The position numbers and the translations under genes are program-made. Shown here piece after piece: positions 48,658 through 56,921 of a DNA stretch of 59,683 nucleotides; the stretch's first letter is position 1, and every line of letters starts with the position of its first letter. Under the pieces are notes generated by a model, which did not search any database, had not been told where the DNA came from, and saw only the letters and a list, made by a program, of their open reading frames with translations. Source of the DNA: CAZEPJ01 sp964514105. Its GTDB lineage: Bacteria > Desulfobacterota > Desulfocorpusculales > Desulfocorpusculum. The stretch lies in the NCBI GenBank assembly GCA_964514105.1, contig CAZEPJ010000021.1, forward strand, positions 1 through 59,683, given 5' to 3'.

Positions 48658-49623
48658 GTGACGCAGCGCGTATCGGTCATCATCGCCACCATGAACCGGG
48701 AGAAGGAGCTGCTGGCGTGCCTGGAGTCCCTCGGCCGCCAGAGCCTGCTCCCCCATGAGCTGGTCATCGTGGACGACGGCGATCTGGACCCCGGCTGGAT
48801 TCGGGCCCACGTTCCACCTGTCGCCGCCTTCCAGTACCACCGGAAGTCCCCCCCGGGCCTCTCCGCGTCCCGGAATCTGGGCGCCCGTGCGGCCGCCGGG
48901 GATCTCCTGCTGTTTCTGGACGACGACGTGGTCCTGGAGCCCGAGTACGTGGCCCGGATCGTGGAGGTCTTCGACCAGGACCCCCAGGGCCGGGTAGGCG
49001 CCGCATGCGGCGTGATCCTCAACCGGAGGCCCAAACCCCGCCTGTTCCGGCACTGGTCTCGCCTCTTTCTCATGGACCTGGGGCGCCAGGGGGCCATCCT
49101 GCCCTGGGGCTTCTACACCCACGTCACGGCCCTCCGGGACGTCATGGACGTGGATTGGGTCCCCGGGGGGCTTTCCTGTTTTCGCAGGGAGGTCTTCCAG
49201 AGGTTCCAGCTATCGGATTTCAGCCACGCGGGCCGCCCGGGCGGGCGCCACGGCCTGGCCGACGTGGAGTTCAGCTGGAGGGTTTCTCGCCACTACATTC
49301 TCAAGGCCACCCCCCACGCCCGCCTGCGCCATTACCCCTCCCCGCGATCCCGCGAGCGAAGCGCCGAGACGGGATACAAGCAGGCCATGAACCACGGCTT
49401 TCTTTTCGAGGAGCACGCCGTGGCCTCCCGGGCCAACCGCGCCTGTTTCCTGTGGGCCATGACCGGGCTGATCCTGGGAAATCTGGGCTCCGCATGCTTC
49501 ATGCCGGGCCGCAACGAGCGCGAGGCGCGCCTGCTCTTGGCCCTGGGCAACGTGCGGGGGTTCCTGGCCTACTGGCGGGAGCGGCGAGGGCACGGGCCCC
49601 GGGCGATGGGAACGTCGACGTGA
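48658..49623 (+). CDS. GT2 family glycosyltransferase
   Basis: A 321-residue soluble or peripheral GT-A enzyme without membrane helices. Motifs: VSVIIATMNREKELLACLES, LVIVDDGDLDPGW, LSASRNLGARAAAGDLLLFL then DDDVVLEPEYVARIVEV with the metal-binding DDD, and an acceptor-site region VPGGLSCFRREVFQRF with DVEFSWRV. It adds one sugar from a nucleotide donor to the lipid-linked glycan on the cytoplasmic face. GTG at 48658 is used as start, with GAGGTCGGAAG directly before it. Its stop overlaps the flippase start (GTGA, 49620-49623). Confidence 0.88.
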   Translation: MTQRVSVIIATMNREKELLACLESLGRQSLLPHELVIVDDGDLDPGWIRAHVPPVAAFQYHRKSPPGLSASRNLGARAAAGDLLLFLDDDVVLEPEYVARIVEVFDQDPQGRVGAACGVILNRRPKPRLFRHWSRLFLMDLGRQGAILPWGFYTHVTALRDVMDVDWVPGGLSCFRREVFQRFQLSDFSHAGRPGGRHGLADVEFSWRVSRHYILKATPHARLRHYPSPRSRERSAETGYKQAMNHGFLFEEHAVASRANRACFLWAMTGLILGNLGSACFMPGRNEREARLLLALGNVRGFLAYWRERRGHGPRAMGTST

Positions 49624-51143
49624 CGCCTATCCCTTCCCAGGCCAGACGCCCGCCCTTGGAGGGACGGCTCCGCGGCTTGACCAAACAGGTGGCCCGGGGC
49701 GGCGGCATCGCCCTGTCGGGCCAGGCCCTGGCCAGGGCGCTGACCCTGGCCCTGCAGCTTCTCCTGAGCAATGTCCTGGGCGCCCACGCGTACGGCATCT
49801 ACTCCCTGGGCACCAACCTTCTGGAGTGGCTCCAGCAGATCTCCCAGGTCGGACTGTCGAGCGGCATCCTCCGGTTTGTGGCCGCAGACAAGGCCAAGGG
49901 CCGGCACGACTGGGTCAAGGGGACCATCGTGGGGGCCCTGGCCCTTGGCGGACTTGCCTCCGTGGCCTGCCTCGCGGCCATGTTCTTGTTGGGCGACCGC
50001 CTCCTGGCGGCCCTGTTCCCGGGCGCAAAGATGGGGCCGTACTTCACGGCCATGCTCCTCGCCCTCCCCCCCCTCACCCTGGTCCTGCTGGGGCAGTCCG
50101 TTCTTCGGGCCCTCAACCGCATCGGGGACATGGCCGGGATCGGCATCTGCCGCGCCCTCCTGAATCTGGGCCTGGCGGCCCTGGCCTTTGCCGCGGGGGC
50201 GAGGCTCTGGGGTGCGGTGGCCGCCCTGGTGGCCTCGGCCTTCCTGGCCCTTCTTTGGGCAGGGCGGACCATCCTGCAAGACGAGCCCGCGCTGCTGGGC
50301 GGGGCGGTGTTCCGCATGGGCCGGCTCCTGCGTTTCTCCCTCCCCGTATTCCTGGCCGGGATGAGCGCCATGGTACTGTCCCGCATGGATCTTCTCATGA
50401 TCGGGCATTTCATGGACGCCGCCTCCGCCGGCCACTACCGGGCCGCGGTGACCGTGGCGTCCCTGGTGGCCTACGCCCTGGTGGTACTCAACACGGCCTT
50501 TGCCCCCATGATATCGGCCCTGCACGAGGGCGGCGATCGGGTCGAGCTGGGCCAGCTGCACCGGATTGTGACCCGGTGGGTCTTCACGGCGGCCCTCCTG
50601 GCCTTCGTGGCCGTGCTCTTTCATGCCCGTCCCATGCTGGCCCTGTTCGGCCCGGGCTTCTCCGTGGCGGGACCGGCCCTGATCCTCCTGGCCGCGGGGC
50701 AGCTGGTCAACGCCTCCGTGGGCTCCGTGGGCTTTTTCATCCAGATGACGGGCCGGCAGGACTGGTTTCTCATGAACAGCCTGGTGTCCGGGGCCGCCAA
50801 CATCGGGCTGAACCTCTGGCTGATCCCCCCCTGGGGCCTCGCGGGGGCGGCCGTGGCCACCAGCGCCTCCGTGGCCTTGAACAACGTGCTGGGATTCCTG
50901 GAGGTGTGGCGCTTCCACAAGCTCCAGCCTTGGGGCCGACGCTACCTGCCGGTCCTGGCCGCGGGCGGGGTGGCGGTGGGGGTCGAGCTGCTCGCCGCGG
51001 CCGCGGCCGCCCCGTGGCCCCTGGCCCTGGCCGGGGCGTGCGTGGGCTATGGGCTGACGATCTATCGGTGGGGTCTGGGGCCCGAGGACCGCCTCGTCCT
51101 CGAGGCCGTCAGGGGGAGGCTCATGGGAAAGGGCGTTCGATGA
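49620..51143 (+). CDS. Polysaccharide/oligosaccharide flippase (Wzx-like)
   Basis: A 507-residue MOP-superfamily flippase with about 12-14 helices. Typical phrases are VARGGGIALSGQALARALTL, NVLGAHAYGIYSLGTNLLEW, FSLPVFLAGMSAMVLSRMDL, GHFMDAASAGHYRAAVTVAS and NIGLNLWLIPPWGLAGAAVA, the latter two diagnostic for Wzx/RfbX-like proteins. It moves the lipid-linked glycan to the outer face of the inner membrane. GTG at 49620 overlaps the preceding stop by four bases, and its own stop overlaps the next start by ATGA, so three genes are translationally chained. No Wzy polymerase was recognised in the locus. Confidence 0.9.
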   Translation: MTPIPSQARRPPLEGRLRGLTKQVARGGGIALSGQALARALTLALQLLLSNVLGAHAYGIYSLGTNLLEWLQQISQVGLSSGILRFVAADKAKGRHDWVKGTIVGALALGGLASVACLAAMFLLGDRLLAALFPGAKMGPYFTAMLLALPPLTLVLLGQSVLRALNRIGDMAGIGICRALLNLGLAALAFAAGARLWGAVAALVASAFLALLWAGRTILQDEPALLGGAVFRMGRLLRFSLPVFLAGMSAMVLSRMDLLMIGHFMDAASAGHYRAAVTVASLVAYALVVLNTAFAPMISALHEGGDRVELGQLHRIVTRWVFTAALLAFVAVLFHARPMLALFGPGFSVAGPALILLAAGQLVNASVGSVGFFIQMTGRQDWFLMNSLVSGAANIGLNLWLIPPWGLAGAAVATSASVALNNVLGFLEVWRFHKLQPWGRRYLPVLAAGGVAVGVELLAAAAAAPWPLALAGACVGYGLTIYRWGLGPEDRLVLEAVRGRLMGKGVR

Positions 51144-52798
51144 GCGGCAAAGTGGTGATCCTCGGCATGGACGGTCTGACCTTCGACTGCGTGGATCCCC
51201 TCGTGGCCGGGGGCGTCATGCCCAATCTGGGACGGATGCTGCAGGAGGGCTGCTCCGCGGTGCTCCGCTCGGCGGTCCCCCATTCCACGGCCCCGGCCTG
51301 GGTTTCCCTGGCCACGGGATGCCATCCGGGCAAGCACGGCTGTTTCGACTTCCTGGTGCCCCATGGGGCCCTGGGGCGGTTCCGCCCGGTCACCTCGGCG
51401 GACATTCGGACCCAGACGTTCTACGAGTGCCTGGAGAATGCAGGCCGCAAGGTGATCCTCATCAACCTGCCCGTCTCCTATCCCCCCCGCGTGTGCAGGG
51501 ACGACCAGGTGGTGATCACCAGCCTCATGACCCAGGGCCCCAACGCCGTCTTCCCCGAGTCCCTCAAGGAACGGTTCCCCGTCCTGGAGCGGTACCGCAT
51601 CTTCCCCGACCCCGCCATCGCCACCAACGGAACGGCCGATGAAGCCATCTCGGATATCCGACAACTGGAGCAGGTTCGCTTCGAGTGCGCCCGGGTGCTT
51701 TTTCAGGACATGCCCTGGGACTGCTTCTTCTACATGATCAGCGGAACCGACTGGATCCAGCACCGCCGGCACCGGCTCTTGCGTTCCCCCCGCCCCAGAC
51801 CCGCCTCGCCCGAGGCCAGGGCCTTCGCCGATTTCGACGGGTACCTGGGATGGTTCCGAGACCACCTGCCCCAGGGCGCGCACCTGCTGTTGGTCTCGGA
51901 CCACGGCTTCACACTGAGGCGCGGGATCTTCTACCTGAACACCTGGTTGTGGCGACGGGGCTATCTGCGTGTGGACGTGGGGGCCCGCCCCTCGGGTGTG
52001 ATCTCGACTCCCGGCGAGGTGGCCCGCCGCAGCGCCTCGTCCGGGATCCGCTTCACACCCCCCGGCTCGGTGCTCGCCTTCCTGGGTCGCCACCCCGTCC
52101 TGGGGAGATGGACCCAGCGCCTGTACGGGGTCCTCAAGGGGAAGCTGGGCATGAAGGCCCATCTCGGGGTGGGTGCGCCGGTGCCATCGGCGTCCCGCGC
52201 CTTCTGTCCCTGGGAGGGGATGTGGGGGATCTACCTCAACGACGCAAGGCGGTTCTCCGACGGCATCATCGTGGACGAGGGCGAGTATCAGAGGCTTCGG
52301 CGGGAGATCCAAGAGGGGCTCTCGGCCTTGCGAGATCCCTTCGATGGGGCCCCGGTATTCGATTCGGTCCGCCTCAAGGAGGAGGAATACCAGGGGCCCT
52401 GGTCTCACCTGGCCCCCGACATCGTGCTCGCATCCACGCGCTTCCAGCTCGACACCCTCGTGACCCGACCCGATCTGCTCTTCCGGGCCGTGGAGCACCA
52501 GGGGCACTCCCCGTGGGGGGTCCTGGCGGCCTGGGGGCCCCAGGTCCTCCCGGGGGCCCGCCTTCCCGAGTGCGCCATCGTGGACGTGGCGCCCACCGTG
52601 CTGCACCTCATGGACGTCCCCATCCCCGCGGACCGGGACGGTCGGATCCTCCTGGACATGTACCGGGAGTCGGCGCCTTCCAGGCACAGGGCGCCCCGAT
52701 GGGCGCAGCCGGCCGCGGTGCAGGCCGCCGCCCCGGCCCTTCTGGAGCAGGACGAGGAGGCCGTCATGGACCGTCTCAGGTCCCTGGGCTATCTGTAG
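51140..52798 (+). CDS. Alkaline-phosphatase-superfamily phosphodiesterase (first copy)
   Basis: A 552-residue type I phosphodiesterase/nucleotide pyrophosphatase-like metalloenzyme. Metal and nucleophile motifs in order: VILGMDGLTFDCVDPL, PHSTAPAWVSLATGCHPGKH with the Ser/Thr nucleophile, FYMISGTDWIQH, LLVSDHGFTLRRGIFY and EHQGHSPWGVLAAW. The C-terminus ends in EEAVMDRLRSLGYL, a tail also seen in the second copy at 56922-58580. There is no signal peptide, so it may be cytoplasmic, which argues against wall teichoic-type transferase action outside. It may trim or transfer a phosphate-linked group or control nucleotide-sugar levels; this is inference. Coupled by ATGA to the flippase. Confidence 0.82.
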   Translation: MSGKVVILGMDGLTFDCVDPLVAGGVMPNLGRMLQEGCSAVLRSAVPHSTAPAWVSLATGCHPGKHGCFDFLVPHGALGRFRPVTSADIRTQTFYECLENAGRKVILINLPVSYPPRVCRDDQVVITSLMTQGPNAVFPESLKERFPVLERYRIFPDPAIATNGTADEAISDIRQLEQVRFECARVLFQDMPWDCFFYMISGTDWIQHRRHRLLRSPRPRPASPEARAFADFDGYLGWFRDHLPQGAHLLLVSDHGFTLRRGIFYLNTWLWRRGYLRVDVGARPSGVISTPGEVARRSASSGIRFTPPGSVLAFLGRHPVLGRWTQRLYGVLKGKLGMKAHLGVGAPVPSASRAFCPWEGMWGIYLNDARRFSDGIIVDEGEYQRLRREIQEGLSALRDPFDGAPVFDSVRLKEEEYQGPWSHLAPDIVLASTRFQLDTLVTRPDLLFRAVEHQGHSPWGVLAAWGPQVLPGARLPECAIVDVAPTVLHLMDVPIPADRDGRILLDMYRESAPSRHRAPRWAQPAAVQAAAPALLEQDEEAVMDRLRSLGYL

Positions 52799-52804
52799 GA
52801 AACC

Positions 52805-52824
52805 CGGGCGCGGCGCGGCGCCCG
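52805..52824. terminator. Hairpin between converging glycan operons
   Basis: Arms CGGGCGC and GCGCCCG make a 7-base-pair stem with a six-base loop, six bases past the phosphodiesterase stop and 65 bases before the end of the converging 1333-residue gene. No U tract is seen on either strand. Confidence 0.35.
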
Positions 52825-52889
52825 CAGCGGGATGGGCGGCAAAAGGCTGCGGCCAAGGAGGGAACCGGGCAAGGACGTCAGGAAGGGGG

Positions 52890-55800
52890 TCAGGGAGGGG
52901 CAAACTGTCGGGCCCAGGCCGGGAGCGAGACGTCCATCCCCCCAACGGGGAGGCGGCCGATCTTCCCGTCCTCCACCCTCGGTTGGTCGAAATAGAACAC
53001 GTGCTCCCCGGCCGGGATGGCCGTTCCGTTCTGGTGCATCATCAGGTAGAAGCACACGGCGTCTCGGCCGGCGTATGCCCCCATGGGCACCACCCGCGTC
53101 CACCACCGGCCCAGGGCGTACGACCGGGCCGGGTTGTGCCACGCCGCCGGGGCGCCTTGCAGGTCCAGGGCGGGATTGTGCCTGGAGGTGTCACCGTCCT
53201 CGAATCCGAGCTGCACCGAGGGAGAGATGCCCGGATCTTCGGGGAACATGACGCTGTACACCAGGAACGACTCCGGTCCCATGCGCCGGGGGCGCTCCAG
53301 GGGCACATCCACGGCGCGTTTGACCATGGCCTTGGGCGTGGGGCTCGGGACATGGAGGGTCAGCCGGTAATGGGCGCCGCCGCCGGGAGGGGCCGCTCCT
53401 GCCGGGCCAGAGGCCCGCTCCAGGGCGAAGGAGCGAATCCCCCCCTCCAGCTCGCCCAGGCCCATGAGCCTGCGCCACATGCCGGGGCCCCGTCGGACCC
53501 ACTCCCGCCGGGTCCCGGCCGCCATCGTTCCCCCGTCGGCCCCGTAATAGAGCGCGTAGCTCCCGGTTTCGGCCAGCCGGACGAGAAAGCACCAGGGTCC
53601 CAGGGCGATGGGCCCTTCCATCCTGCGGCCGTCGGGAGAGAAGAGGGCCGCCCTCGGGGCCGGCACCCCCGGAAGGTCCAGCCCCCAGGCCCGCAGATCC
53701 GCCACGCCCCAGCTCACGGACGGATCGCTGTGCTCCAGCCGAACCCGGTAGGGGGCGCCATCGGGAAACGGATGCTCCACGGGACGGACGCGCCTGACCC
53801 ACCATGCCCCGCTCCCGTCACGCCCGCCTGCCGCCACGGCCGCCTGAGAGCCTTCCAGCCCCTCCCGGACCCCTGAGGCCACGGCCGAGGAGGGGATCCC
53901 TCGGGGCAGGGCCTGGGCCAGGACACGGGGGCCCTGAACCACCATCCCCGCCAAGCCGGCGCCATGGAGGATCTCCCATGCCCCGACGTCATCGCCATTG
54001 GCCGCGGCGTTCCCCGGGGCTTCCACGGCGAACAAGAGGGCAGTCCCTGGTTCGCCGCCGCACCCGGGGGCCGACTCCTCCGCGGCAAGCGGCACCATGC
54101 AGGACAGAGGGGCGCCCCCGGCCGTCCCCGTGAACCGAAGGTGGGTGCCGCGGTTCGAAGGACCTCCTTCCCCTTCCCCCGCTGGGACCTGGTACCGCTC
54201 CACGATCCGGTCGCCGGGGAGCCATCGAGGCGGCCCCCAGCCCTCCGGAAGCCCCAGGACCCCCTGCGCGCCACCGGGGCCCGCCTCCAACCGCCATCGG
54301 GCCATGAGTCGAGCGGCGTTCCACCCCCATTCCCCCCCCAGCTCGCAGCCCCATTGATCCTCCGCGTCCGGGCGCTTCGTCACCTGGTAGTAGAGGACCA
54401 GATCCACCCACCGGCGCAGGCCCGTCTCCAGGCGAGCCACGTCGGCGCCCAGCAGAACGATCCCCGGGTATAGCTCCCGGTAGATGCGCACCCCGGGCAC
54501 CGGAGCAAGGGCCCCCGCCAGGGGGACGGGCGCGTCGTGGACGACCTCCCCCGGGAACTCCGGCCCCGAAGGAGGAACCGGGACGGTGCGGGAGTCCACC
54601 CCTGACCAACGCCTCGCCCGCCATCCCACCTGATACACGCCTCGCGCCAGTTCCCGGGGAGGGCTCCACGGCACCCGAAGGACCCGCCACGGCGATGAGG
54701 CGTCCACGTCCAGCCTCAGGGCCTCGCCGGCACGGCCCCCCCCCTGCCCGGACCAGACGAGCTGGACGGCATAGCTTCCCTTCTCCACCATGGGATTTCG
54801 CCAGTACGTGACCCATGTCTCGCCCTTGGTTGGGCGCACCCGGCCGGGGGCATGGGCCCAGCACTCCAGGCCGTCGGAAAAGCGTTGGACCCGGACCATG
54901 CCTGGGGCCAGCCGACCTTCCCGAGCGCCTCCCGGGGCGTCTCCGGCGAGCAGCGAGCGCCAGATGCCCTTGAGGACCTGCGGGTCCCCGAACCACGCCC
55001 CCGGCTCCAGCCATGCCAGCTCCCCTCGGGCCACGCCCGGCACACCGCCGAAAAACGAGGAGGCCACGGCGTGGAATTGACGCGGATGGTCCGCAGCCAG
55101 GCGGTCGAGGGAGACCAAGAGGCTCTCGCACGCAACGAGCCTGTGGGCGGACCCGGATGCCTTGGGGACCCTGAGCTCGTAGAGGGCCAGCCGCGGCCGG
55201 GCTCCCCGGCCCCGCGCCGCACCGAGAAAGGGGGAGGCGGCCATCAGACTGTACGCCTCGTCCCCCTCCAGGATCTCGGTCAGTTCCCCGTACCGCGGCG
55301 GGATCAGCAGATGGGCCGCGCCGCTCCGGGCCCGTGCCTCCTGGAGATCCCCGTCGCTCACGGCCATGAGGGTCACCTTCCCCCCTGTGTGGCTCCCCAT
55401 CAGGGCCGTCCAGCGCCCCGGGGCCTCGGGCGGCCCTCCCGCCCGGATCTCGTTCACCCGAACCTGGGTGGACGCCCCCCTCAGGCCCAGGTGAATCAAT
55501 GGATATGCCCCCCGGCCGTACACGTACAGGGCGTTGAGGGATTGCCACGGGCAGAGCGCGGGAGTGCCCGGGGCCAGGTGGCCCAGGATCTCCCGGGCCG
55601 CCCGCCGGTCGTGGGGATTCATGGCACCGGTGAACTCGGGTCCCGGCCCCTGCCACGACCCCACCCGCTGGTCCCAGAGCGCCCACGTCTTTCGCACCTG
55701 GATTCCCAACACCGCCGCACACACCACAAGGATCAGACCCATGATCCCCGCACGGCGAAGCCCCCCCGCTCCGAGGGTCCCCGTGCCGCAAGCCGTCCGG

Positions 55801-56891
55801 GCGGCGCCCAGGACCCTGACCAGGAACCCGGCAGCGGCCACGTACGACAGCAGGTACAGGACCAGCACCTGGCCCGGGCGATAACCCCGGTCGCCCAGAA
55901 AGAGCATGGCCGGCAGGAACAGGACCAGACAGCACAGGAGCGTCCGCTCGGGAGATCCCCTGCGCCAGAGACCCCGCCCGGCCGCATGGGCCCATGCCGC
56001 CGCCACCAGAGGCCAGAGCGGGAGTTCGCCCACCATGTACCTTTGAAAAAAGGAGCCCAGATGGCCCGCCCAGGAGGCCGCGCGCTGAAGCACGCCGCCG
56101 TCTCCGTGGCCCGACGCCAGGGACCGCCCCACCTCCAGGGCGTTCAGCCCCAGGAGGGAGACCCAGGCCCCCCCGTGCCCCCGCACGTACACGATCCAGG
56201 GGAGGACCACCGCGAGGGCGGCGGCCCCCACGACGAGGCACAGCCCCCATGCCCTGGCGTCCCGCAGGCGGCCCGCCAGGAGCATCCACAGAACCGGGAA
56301 GGGAACCAGAAGGAGGGCCAGTTCCTTGATCCAAAACGCCAGGCCCAGGGCCACTCCGGCAGCCAGGGCCCTGGTCAGGCCTCCGCCGTCCAGGGCCCCC
56401 TTCGTCCAGTGCAGGGCCGCCAAGGCCGGCACGGCAAAGACGATGTCGAGGAGAAGCTGGGAGCCGTAGTCGTTGAGGACCGGGCACGAAAGGGCCAGGA
56501 ATGACGCCAGGAGCGCCGCGCCCGTCCCGACCCATGCCCGGGCCACCGCATAGCAGAGCAGGACCGCCATGACAAAGGACGCCCGGATCAAGAGCCACGC
56601 CGCCACCTCCAGCGACCCCGACCATCCCAGCAGCCGGGCCAGAAGGCCCGCGAACAGGGGCGCGCGATGCAGCACCGGCGTGATCTGATCCGCCTCCACG
56701 TACCCCAGCCCCAAATGCAGATTGAGGGCGTGGGCCGCATAGAGGGGGCTGTCCGGCGAGGTGAGGACGGCCCGCAGGGGGAACAGCAAGCACAACAAGA
56801 GCAGGATCGCCAAGAAGGCCGGGACCTGCACCGCCAGCCCGGCACCTCGATTCCCACCGCCCTGCCCTACCAGAGGGCCGCCCTTTACCAC
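52890..56891 (-). CDS. Very large GT39-like membrane protein with an 850-residue extracytoplasmic region
   Basis: A 1333-residue protein. Residues about 15-430 are a polytopic GT39/PMT-like domain: the first helix, then SPDSPLYAAHALNLHLGLGY with the acidic motif of the first outer loop, TPVLHRAPLFAGLLARLLGW, IRASFVMAVLLCYAVARAWV, IVFAVPALAALHWTKG and LALLLVPFPVLWMLLAGRL. The remaining two thirds are soluble and hydrophilic with no helix, rich in Trp, Gly and Arg. Recurring beta-type phrases (ARGVYQVGWRARRWSG, YRVRLEHSDPSVSWGVADLR, YRLTLHVPSPTP) suggest several jelly-roll or Ig-like modules that could bind carbohydrate. Start GTG at 56891. The ordinary GT39 C-terminal region is about 200 residues, so this is a strong departure. 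The modules cannot be assigned by eye. Confidence 0.7.
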   Translation of the reverse strand: MVKGGPLVGQGGGNRGAGLAVQVPAFLAILLLLCLLFPLRAVLTSPDSPLYAAHALNLHLGLGYVEADQITPVLHRAPLFAGLLARLLGWSGSLEVAAWLLIRASFVMAVLLCYAVARAWVGTGAALLASFLALSCPVLNDYGSQLLLDIVFAVPALAALHWTKGALDGGGLTRALAAGVALGLAFWIKELALLLVPFPVLWMLLAGRLRDARAWGLCLVVGAAALAVVLPWIVYVRGHGGAWVSLLGLNALEVGRSLASGHGDGGVLQRAASWAGHLGSFFQRYMVGELPLWPLVAAAWAHAAGRGLWRRGSPERTLLCCLVLFLPAMLFLGDRGYRPGQVLVLYLLSYVAAAGFLVRVLGAARTACGTGTLGAGGLRRAGIMGLILVVCAAVLGIQVRKTWALWDQRVGSWQGPGPEFTGAMNPHDRRAAREILGHLAPGTPALCPWQSLNALYVYGRGAYPLIHLGLRGASTQVRVNEIRAGGPPEAPGRWTALMGSHTGGKVTLMAVSDGDLQEARARSGAAHLLIPPRYGELTEILEGDEAYSLMAASPFLGAARGRGARPRLALYELRVPKASGSAHRLVACESLLVSLDRLAADHPRQFHAVASSFFGGVPGVARGELAWLEPGAWFGDPQVLKGIWRSLLAGDAPGGAREGRLAPGMVRVQRFSDGLECWAHAPGRVRPTKGETWVTYWRNPMVEKGSYAVQLVWSGQGGGRAGEALRLDVDASSPWRVLRVPWSPPRELARGVYQVGWRARRWSGVDSRTVPVPPSGPEFPGEVVHDAPVPLAGALAPVPGVRIYRELYPGIVLLGADVARLETGLRRWVDLVLYYQVTKRPDAEDQWGCELGGEWGWNAARLMARWRLEAGPGGAQGVLGLPEGWGPPRWLPGDRIVERYQVPAGEGEGGPSNRGTHLRFTGTAGGAPLSCMVPLAAEESAPGCGGEPGTALLFAVEAPGNAAANGDDVGAWEILHGAGLAGMVVQGPRVLAQALPRGIPSSAVASGVREGLEGSQAAVAAGGRDGSGAWWVRRVRPVEHPFPDGAPYRVRLEHSDPSVSWGVADLRAWGLDLPGVPAPRAALFSPDGRRMEGPIALGPWCFLVRLAETGSYALYYGADGGTMAAGTRREWVRRGPGMWRRLMGLGELEGGIRSFALERASGPAGAAPPGGGAHYRLTLHVPSPTPKAMVKRAVDVPLERPRRMGPESFLVYSVMFPEDPGISPSVQLGFEDGDTSRHNPALDLQGAPAAWHNPARSYALGRWWTRVVPMGAYAGRDAVCFYLMMHQNGTAIPAGEHVFYFDQPRVEDGKIGRLPVGGMDVSLPAWARQFAPP

Positions 56892-56921
56892 CCCAGTCCC
56901 TCTTCCGAACCATAAAACAAT

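Noticed and set aside
49826..52798. A 990-codon plus-strand frame joining shadow sequence of the flippase to the phosphodiesterase
   Set aside because: The first half is a shadow frame; the real gene starts at 51140 with an ATGA overlap.
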